Assembly (NCBI GenBank): GCA_040510195.1
Contig: JBEVJK010000107.1
Span: forward strand, 1 to 64,000
DNA from: JBEVJK01 sp040510195
GTDB taxonomy: Bacteria; Pseudomonadota; Alphaproteobacteria; Rhizobiales; Rhizobiaceae
Reading direction: 5' to 3'
DNA length: 64,000 bases
The notes under the pieces were generated by a model, which did no database searches, was not told the DNA's origin, and was given only the letters and a program-made list of their open reading frames with translations. The translations under genes and the position numbers were made by a program. Below are positions 59,244-64,000 of this stretch, piece by piece. Every line of letters begins with the position of its first letter. Position 1 is the stretch's first letter.

Positions 59244-60746
59244 TCAGTGCGCCGCCGCGGTCTGCTCGGAGAGCGAGACGGTGACGTTGTTGATGAGCGC
59301 CTTGACCGATTCGGCCGTCGCGTCGAACACCGGCGCCGGGTAGACGCCGAAAAAGATCACCAGGACCGCGAGCGGATAGATGATCGCCCGTTCGCGGGCC
59401 GACAGGTCGAGCAGGCCCTTGAGGCTATCCTTGGTCAGCGCGCCGAAGATCACCTTGCGATAGAGCCACAGCGCATAGGCCGCCGACAGGATCACCCCCG
59501 TGGTGGCGAAGAAGGCGACCCAGGTGTTGATGCGGAAGACGCCGAGCAGGGTCAGGAACTCGCCGATGAAGCCGCTGGTCCCCGGCAGGCCGACATTGGC
59601 CATGGTGAAGATCATGAAGACGACCGCGTATTTGGGCATGTTGTTGACCAGCCCGCCATAGGCGGCGATCTCGCGCGTGTGGAGACGGTCGTAGACGACG
59701 CCGACGCAAAGGAACAGCGCACCCGACACCAGCCCGTGCGACAGCATCTGGAACAGCGAGCCCTGGATCCCCTCCTGGTTCATGGCGAAGATGCCCATGG
59801 TCACGTAGCCCATATGCGCCACGGACGAGTAGGCGATCAGCTTCTTCATGTCCTCCTGCATCAGCGCGACAAGAGAGGTGTAGATGATGGCCACCACCGA
59901 CAGCACGAAGACGAACGGCGCGAAGTCGAGCGAGGCGACCGGGAACATCGGCAGCGAGAAGCGGAGAAATCCGTAGCCGCCCATGTTCAAGAGGATGGCC
60001 GCCAGGATCACCGACCCCGCGGTCGGGGCCTCCACATGCGCGTCCGGCAGCCAGGTGTGGACCGGCCACATCGGCATCTTCACGGCGAAGGAGGCGAAGA
60101 AGGCCAGCCACAGCCAGGTCTGCATCGATGGCGGGAAGTCGTGCGCCAGAAGCGTCGGGATGTCCGTGGTGCCGGCCTGCCTGAACATGGCCATGACGGC
60201 GAGCAGCATCAGCACCGAGCCCAGCAGCGTGTAGAGGAAGAACTTGAAGCTCGCATAGACGCGGCGCTTGCCGCCCCACACGCCGATGATGATGAACATC
60301 GGGATCAGCCCAGCCTCGAAGAACACGTAGAAAAGCACGATGTCCAGGGCGCAGAAGACGCCGATCATCAGCGTTTCCAGCAGGAGGAAGGCGATCATGT
60401 ACTCCTTGAGCCGCTTCTCGACGGATTCCCAGCTGGCCAGGATGCAGAACGGCATCAGGAAGGTGGTGAGGATGACGAAAAGCATCGAGATGCCGTCGAC
60501 ACCGACATGATAGGAGATGCCGCTGTCGAGCCAGGCGGTCTTCTCCACCATCTGGAATCCGGGATCGGAATTGTCGAAGCCGGCCCAGATGAACAGCGAA
60601 ATCACGAAGGTGAAGGCGGTGGTGACGAAGGCGATGCTCTTGATGTTGCGGCGCGCCGCCTCGCTGTCGTCGCGGATCAGGAGGATCAGCACGATGCCCA
60701 CCAGGGGCAGGAAGGTGACCGTGGAGAGGATCGGCCAATCGGTCAT
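59244..60746 (-). CDS. nuoM: NADH-quinone oxidoreductase subunit M
   Basis: Antiporter-like proton-pumping subunit of complex I, 500 residues and about 14 helices. The key Glu is in LLETLMIGVFCALDIVLFYV-type helix 5 (here VFFEAGLIPMFIIIG with Glu), the Lys is in the helix with FAVKMPMWPVHTWLPDAHVE, and LIAYSSVAHMGYVTMGIFAM is conserved. The ATG shares one base with the nuoL stop (TGATG). Confidence 0.96.
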   Translation of the reverse strand: MTDWPILSTVTFLPLVGIVLILLIRDDSEAARRNIKSIAFVTTAFTFVISLFIWAGFDNSDPGFQMVEKTAWLDSGISYHVGVDGISMLFVILTTFLMPFCILASWESVEKRLKEYMIAFLLLETLMIGVFCALDIVLFYVFFEAGLIPMFIIIGVWGGKRRVYASFKFFLYTLLGSVLMLLAVMAMFRQAGTTDIPTLLAHDFPPSMQTWLWLAFFASFAVKMPMWPVHTWLPDAHVEAPTAGSVILAAILLNMGGYGFLRFSLPMFPVASLDFAPFVFVLSVVAIIYTSLVALMQEDMKKLIAYSSVAHMGYVTMGIFAMNQEGIQGSLFQMLSHGLVSGALFLCVGVVYDRLHTREIAAYGGLVNNMPKYAVVFMIFTMANVGLPGTSGFIGEFLTLLGVFRINTWVAFFATTGVILSAAYALWLYRKVIFGALTKDSLKGLLDLSARERAIIYPLAVLVIFFGVYPAPVFDATAESVKALINNVTVSLSEQTAAAH

Positions 60747-62734
60747 CAGAAGGCGCTCCCGAGCATCATCCAGGTGACCAAAGCGGCGACGCCGATCAGC
60801 ATGGCGAAGGCATAGTGGTAGAGATAGCCGCTCTGCAGCCGCACCACGTTGCGGGTGACGTCGATGACGCGCGCCGAGACGCCGTCCGGGCCAAGCCCGT
60901 CGATCACTGCGCCGTCGCCCTTCTTCCAAAGGAAATAGCCGAGGCGCTTCGCCGGCCGGACGAAGAGGAAGTCGTAGAGCTCGTCGAAATACCATTTGTT
61001 GAGCAGGAAGGCGTGCAGCCCGCGGTGCTGGGCGGCAAGCTGACGCGGAATCTCCGGTGCGCGGATATAGAACTGGTAGGCGATGGCGGTGCCGATCAGC
61101 ATGGACACGAAGGGCGCCAGCTTCACCCACAGCGGCACGTCGTGGAAGTCGTGCAGGATGTGGTTGTCGGGCAAGGTGAAGAGCGATGTCCTCCAGAACG
61201 CCTCATACCCCTCGCCGATGAAGACGCCATGGAAGACCAGGCCGGCAAACAACGCGCCTATCGCCAGCAGCACCAGGGGAACCAGCATCACCGGAGGCGA
61301 TTCGTGGACGTGGTGCATGACCTCGTGGCTCGCTCGGGGCTCGCCATGGAAGGTCATGAAGATGAGGCGCCACGAATAGAAGGCCGTCAGCGCCGCGGCG
61401 ACGGTGAGCAGCACGAAGGCGAAGCCGGCCATCGGACTGTGCGCGACATAGGATCCCTCGATGATGGCATCCTTGGAGAAGAAGCCGGCGGTGCCGACGA
61501 GGGTCAGCGGGATGCCGACGCCGGTCAGCGACAGCGTGCCGACGACCATCATCCAGTAGGTATAAGGGATCAGTTTGCGCAGCCCGCCCATCTTGCGCAT
61601 GTCCTGCTCGTCCGAAACGGCATGGATCACCGAGCCCGAGCCGAGGAACAGCAGCGCCTTGAAGAAGGCATGGGTGAAGAGATGGAAGATGGCGGCGCTG
61701 TAGAAGCCGACGCCGAGCGCCACGAACATGTATCCGAGCTGCGAGCAGGTCGAATAGGCGATGACCCGCTTGATGTCGTTCTGCACCAGGCCGACGGTCG
61801 CCGCAAAGAAGGCGGTGAAGGCACCGATGAAGGTCACCGCGATCAGCGCCGTGTGCGACAGCTCGAAGAGCGGCGAAAGCCTCGCCAGCATGAACACCCC
61901 CGCCGTCACCATGGTGGCGGCGTGGATGAGCGCCGAAACGGGCGTCGGGCCCTCCATCGCGTCGGGCAGCCAGGTGTGCAGCGGGACCTGGGCCGACTTG
62001 CCCATGGCGCCCATGAAGAGCAGCAGGCAGACCACCGTCATGGCGGCGTGGCGGTCGAGCGCATAGCCGAGGAAGGTGAGCACGGGCTCGCTGTGCTCGG
62101 CCGCCCCTTCCGCCGGCAGGAAGGCCGCTGCATTGGCGAAGATGGTGTCCAGGTTGACCGAGCCGAACAGCACGAACACGCCGAAGATGCCGAGCGCGAA
62201 TCCGAAATCGCCGACCCGGTTCACCACGAAGGCCTTGATCGCCGCAGCATTGGCCGAAGGCTTCTTGTACCAGAACCCGATGAGCAGATAGGACGCCAAG
62301 CCGACGCCCTCCCAGCCGAAGAACATCTGGACCAGGTTGCCGGCCGTCACCAGCATCAGCATGGCGAAGGTGAACAGCGACAGATAGGCGAAGAAGCGCG
62401 GCCGGTCCGGGTCGTGATGCATGTAGCCGATCGAATAGATGTGCACCAACGCCGACACGGTGTTGACCACCACCAGCATCACCACGGTCAGCGTGTCGAT
62501 CCTGAGCGACCAGTCGGCCTCCAGCGAACCCGACTGGATCCAGCGCAGCACCGGCACGGTGAAGGTCTCGGTCTCCCCGTAGCCGACGGAGAAGAAGGCC
62601 ACCCAGGAGAGCACCGCGCAGACCACAAGCAGCCCGGAGGTGATGTATTCGCAAGCCCTGGCGCCGATCGCGCCACCGAACAGCCCGGCGATCAGGAAGC
62701 CGATCAGAGGCAGGAAGACGATCGCTTGATACAT
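60746..62734 (-). CDS. nuoL: NADH-quinone oxidoreductase subunit L
   Basis: Distal antiporter-like subunit of complex I, 662 residues. About 14 core helices are followed by the long amphipathic helix HL (around residues 530-600) that runs along the membrane arm, then a final anchor helix. WEGVGLASYLLIGFWYKKPS and AQVPLHTWLPDAMEGPTPVS are diagnostic, and VIAYSTCSQLGYMFVALGVG holds a conserved channel segment. Confidence 0.96.
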   Translation of the reverse strand: MYQAIVFLPLIGFLIAGLFGGAIGARACEYITSGLLVVCAVLSWVAFFSVGYGETETFTVPVLRWIQSGSLEADWSLRIDTLTVVMLVVVNTVSALVHIYSIGYMHHDPDRPRFFAYLSLFTFAMLMLVTAGNLVQMFFGWEGVGLASYLLIGFWYKKPSANAAAIKAFVVNRVGDFGFALGIFGVFVLFGSVNLDTIFANAAAFLPAEGAAEHSEPVLTFLGYALDRHAAMTVVCLLLFMGAMGKSAQVPLHTWLPDAMEGPTPVSALIHAATMVTAGVFMLARLSPLFELSHTALIAVTFIGAFTAFFAATVGLVQNDIKRVIAYSTCSQLGYMFVALGVGFYSAAIFHLFTHAFFKALLFLGSGSVIHAVSDEQDMRKMGGLRKLIPYTYWMMVVGTLSLTGVGIPLTLVGTAGFFSKDAIIEGSYVAHSPMAGFAFVLLTVAAALTAFYSWRLIFMTFHGEPRASHEVMHHVHESPPVMLVPLVLLAIGALFAGLVFHGVFIGEGYEAFWRTSLFTLPDNHILHDFHDVPLWVKLAPFVSMLIGTAIAYQFYIRAPEIPRQLAAQHRGLHAFLLNKWYFDELYDFLFVRPAKRLGYFLWKKGDGAVIDGLGPDGVSARVIDVTRNVVRLQSGYLYHYAFAMLIGVAALVTWMMLGSAF

Positions 62735-62744
62735 GGTCGCTTCC

Positions 62745-63053
62745 TCAGCCCTTCATCATGTTGACGTCGTCGACGGCGATCGAACCGCGGTTGCGGAAGA
62801 AGACCACCAGGATGGCAAGCCCGATGGCCGCCTCGGCGGCCGCCACGGTCAGCACGAACAGCGCGAAAACCTGGCCGACCAGATCGCCGAGCGCGGCGGA
62901 AAAGGCGACGAAGTTCAGGTTCACCGCGAGCAGGATCAGCTCCACCGACATCAGGATGATGATGATGTTCTTGCGGTTGAGGAAGATGCCGAAGACGCCG
63001 AGCGTGAACAGCACGGCCGAAACGGTCAGAAAGTGCGCAATGCCGACGCTCAT
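62745..63053 (-). CDS. nuoK: NADH-quinone oxidoreductase subunit K
   Basis: A 102-residue subunit with three helices. The two conserved membrane glutamates lie in MSVELILLAVNLNFVAFS and TVAAAEAAIGLAILV. It is one base away from nuoJ and ten bases from nuoL. Confidence 0.96.
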   Translation of the reverse strand: MSVGIAHFLTVSAVLFTLGVFGIFLNRKNIIIILMSVELILLAVNLNFVAFSAALGDLVGQVFALFVLTVAAAEAAIGLAILVVFFRNRGSIAVDDVNMMKG

Positions 63054-63054
63054 G

Positions 63055-63675
63055 TCAGATTCCCCTGCCCGTCTCGACCTTCTTCACCTCGACCGCAGTT
63101 GCCGGGTTGCGGGCCACCTGCGCCGCGATGCTCTGCCGCTTCACGTTCTCCTTGTGACGGAGGGTGAGCACGATGGCGCCGATCATCGCCACCAAAAGCA
63201 CCAGGCCGGCGATCTGGAAGGCGAAGACGTAGTCCGTGTAGAGGATGTCCCCGAGCGCGGCGGTATTCGGCCGCTGGGCGATATCCGGGGTGGGCATGGC
63301 GACGGTGCCTGCCAGCGTCGGCGCGAACACGTAGCCGCCGGTGACCACGATGAGCTCCGCCGCCAGGATCAGCCCGACCAGGGCGCCGATCGGTGCATAT
63401 TGCAGCGCCCCGCTCTTCAGCTCGGCGAAATCGACGTCGAGCATCATGACCACGAAAAGGAACAGCACCGCGACCGCTCCGACATAGACCACCAGCAGGA
63501 TCATCGCCAGGAACTCCGCTCCGGTGAGCAGGAAGAGGCCGGCGGCGTTGAAGAAGGTCAGGATCAGGTAGAGCACCGAATGCACGGGGTTGCGCGCCGA
63601 GATCACCATGAAGGCGGCGGCGACGGCGACCAGCGCGAAGAGGTAGAAAAAGGCGGCCTCTAGTCCGTTCAGCAT
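63055..63675 (-). CDS. nuoJ: NADH-quinone oxidoreductase subunit J
   Basis: A 206-residue subunit with five helices. The hinge helix that contains the pi-bulge is represented by AMILLVVYVGAVAVLFLFVV, and ISARNPVHSVLYLILTFFNA is the second conserved segment. The C-terminal cytoplasmic tail (KRQSIAAQVARNPATAVEVK) is somewhat long and basic. A 185-base gap separates it from nuoI, wider than elsewhere in the operon. Confidence 0.95.
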   Translation of the reverse strand: MLNGLEAAFFYLFALVAVAAAFMVISARNPVHSVLYLILTFFNAAGLFLLTGAEFLAMILLVVYVGAVAVLFLFVVMMLDVDFAELKSGALQYAPIGALVGLILAAELIVVTGGYVFAPTLAGTVAMPTPDIAQRPNTAALGDILYTDYVFAFQIAGLVLLVAMIGAIVLTLRHKENVKRQSIAAQVARNPATAVEVKKVETGRGI

Positions 63676-63835
63676 GGGTTTCTTCGTCGCTCCTTGCCGG
63701 CTGACCGATCCCGGCCCTTCGGCTTTTCTGTGGGCCCATCCGTCCGCCTCCGGCCGGCCGAACCGCGTGTTCCATAGACGAGCCCCGGGGGGTCGTCCAC
63801 GATCGATGTCACCTTCATACGCCCTCCCCCGAGGG

Positions 63836-63844
63836 TGTGGATAA
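63836..63844 (-). promoter_or_regulatory. Perfect DnaA box in the nuoI-nuoJ gap
   Basis: TGTGGATAA on the plus strand is TTATCCACA on the minus strand, an exact DnaA box. It stands alone between two operon genes; with no cluster or AT-rich unwinding element it is not an origin. Confidence 0.35.
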
Positions 63845-63860
63845 AATTGCCGCGACGCGC

Positions 63861-64000
63861 CTAGCGGTAGGGCGCGTCGAGGCTGATGTTGCGGGCGATC
63901 TCCCGCTCCCAGCGGTCGCCGTTCGCCAGCAGCTTCTCCTTGTCGTAATAGAGCTCCTCCCGGGTCTCCGTGGAGAACTCGAAGTTCGGCCCCTCCACGA
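63861..64000 (-). CDS. nuoI: NADH-quinone oxidoreductase subunit I, C-terminal end (partial)
   Basis: The last 46 codons or so of nuoI; the gene continues past the window edge. The translated end includes EGPNFEFSTETREELYYDKE and closes with NISLDAPYR before TAG at 63861-63863, matching the C-terminus of alphaproteobacterial NuoI after its two [4Fe-4S] ferredoxin motifs, which lie outside the window. Confidence 0.92.
   Translation of the reverse strand, partial: VEGPNFEFSTETREELYYDKEKLLANGDRWEREIARNISLDAPYR

Noticed and set aside
57351..60815. Plus-strand open frame of about 1150 codons over nuoM, nuoN and birA
   Set aside because: Antisense to well-identified complex I genes. The translation is His/Arg/Asp-rich with no domain pattern.

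Overview
The window looks like a chromosomal segment of a GC-rich alphaproteobacterium, most likely a member of the Hyphomicrobiales (Rhizobiales). The evidence is the hybrid kinase CckA, a DksA homologue without the four-cysteine zinc finger, a B12-dependent ribonucleotide reductase behind paired NrdR boxes, SOS operators of the alphaproteobacterial GTTC-N7-GTTC type, and the gene order nuoI-J-K-L-M-N, birA, rnj, methylmalonyl-CoA epimerase, DUF1467, proS, lolC, lolD. I see no phage, transposon or CRISPR array.

Layout. 0-10 kb: isocitrate dehydrogenase; a translationally coupled FecR-domain / CHASE2 nucleotide cyclase pair; a small XRE regulator behind degenerate tandem repeats; an animal-type haem peroxidase; a GMC dehydrogenase with its Tat-exported subunit-3 partner; a glyoxalase-fold protein; a ribbon-helix-helix protein. 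10.3-12.3 kb: a two-gene ATPase/TOPRIM module (RloA/RloB type) of visibly lower GC, probably an acquired anti-phage system. 12.3-27 kb: housekeeping and stress genes (cckA, a FliO-like membrane protein, dksA, a SixA-type phosphatase, the YcjX/YcjF pair, an alpha/beta hydrolase, a CinA N-terminal-domain protein, a universal stress protein, gpt, a NUDIX hydrolase, a PiT phosphate transporter). 27-31 kb: nrdJ with NrdR and DnaA boxes. 31-48 kb: accessory genes (YegP-like protein, Rieske oxygenase, aldo/keto reductase, membrane acyltransferase, isoprenylcysteine methyltransferase-like protein, MerR regulator with its probable operator, mgtE, O-antigen-ligase-like protein, tRNA-Leu(GAG), a cyclase-TPR protein, a membrane-anchored methyltransferase, an EamA transporter). 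48.8-64 kb: lipB, then on the minus strand a compact essential cluster for cell-envelope lipoprotein sorting, prolyl-tRNA synthesis, RNA decay, biotin ligation and complex I.

The observation I rate highest is a 28-codon minus-strand gene at 49569-49655, between lipB and lolD. It has a textbook ribosome binding site, a TTGACA-17-TAGAAC promoter, and two overlapping exact LexA operators over the -10 element, with a third operator further upstream. It encodes a one-segment hydrophobic peptide, so it looks like an SOS-induced membrane peptide analogous to the Caulobacter division inhibitor SidA. Other leads are a terminator-ended structured RNA candidate upstream of proS, the RloAB-type module, a gene fusion or stop-codon loss in the alpha/beta hydrolase, and a membrane-domain/methyltransferase fusion followed by an exporter-like gene.
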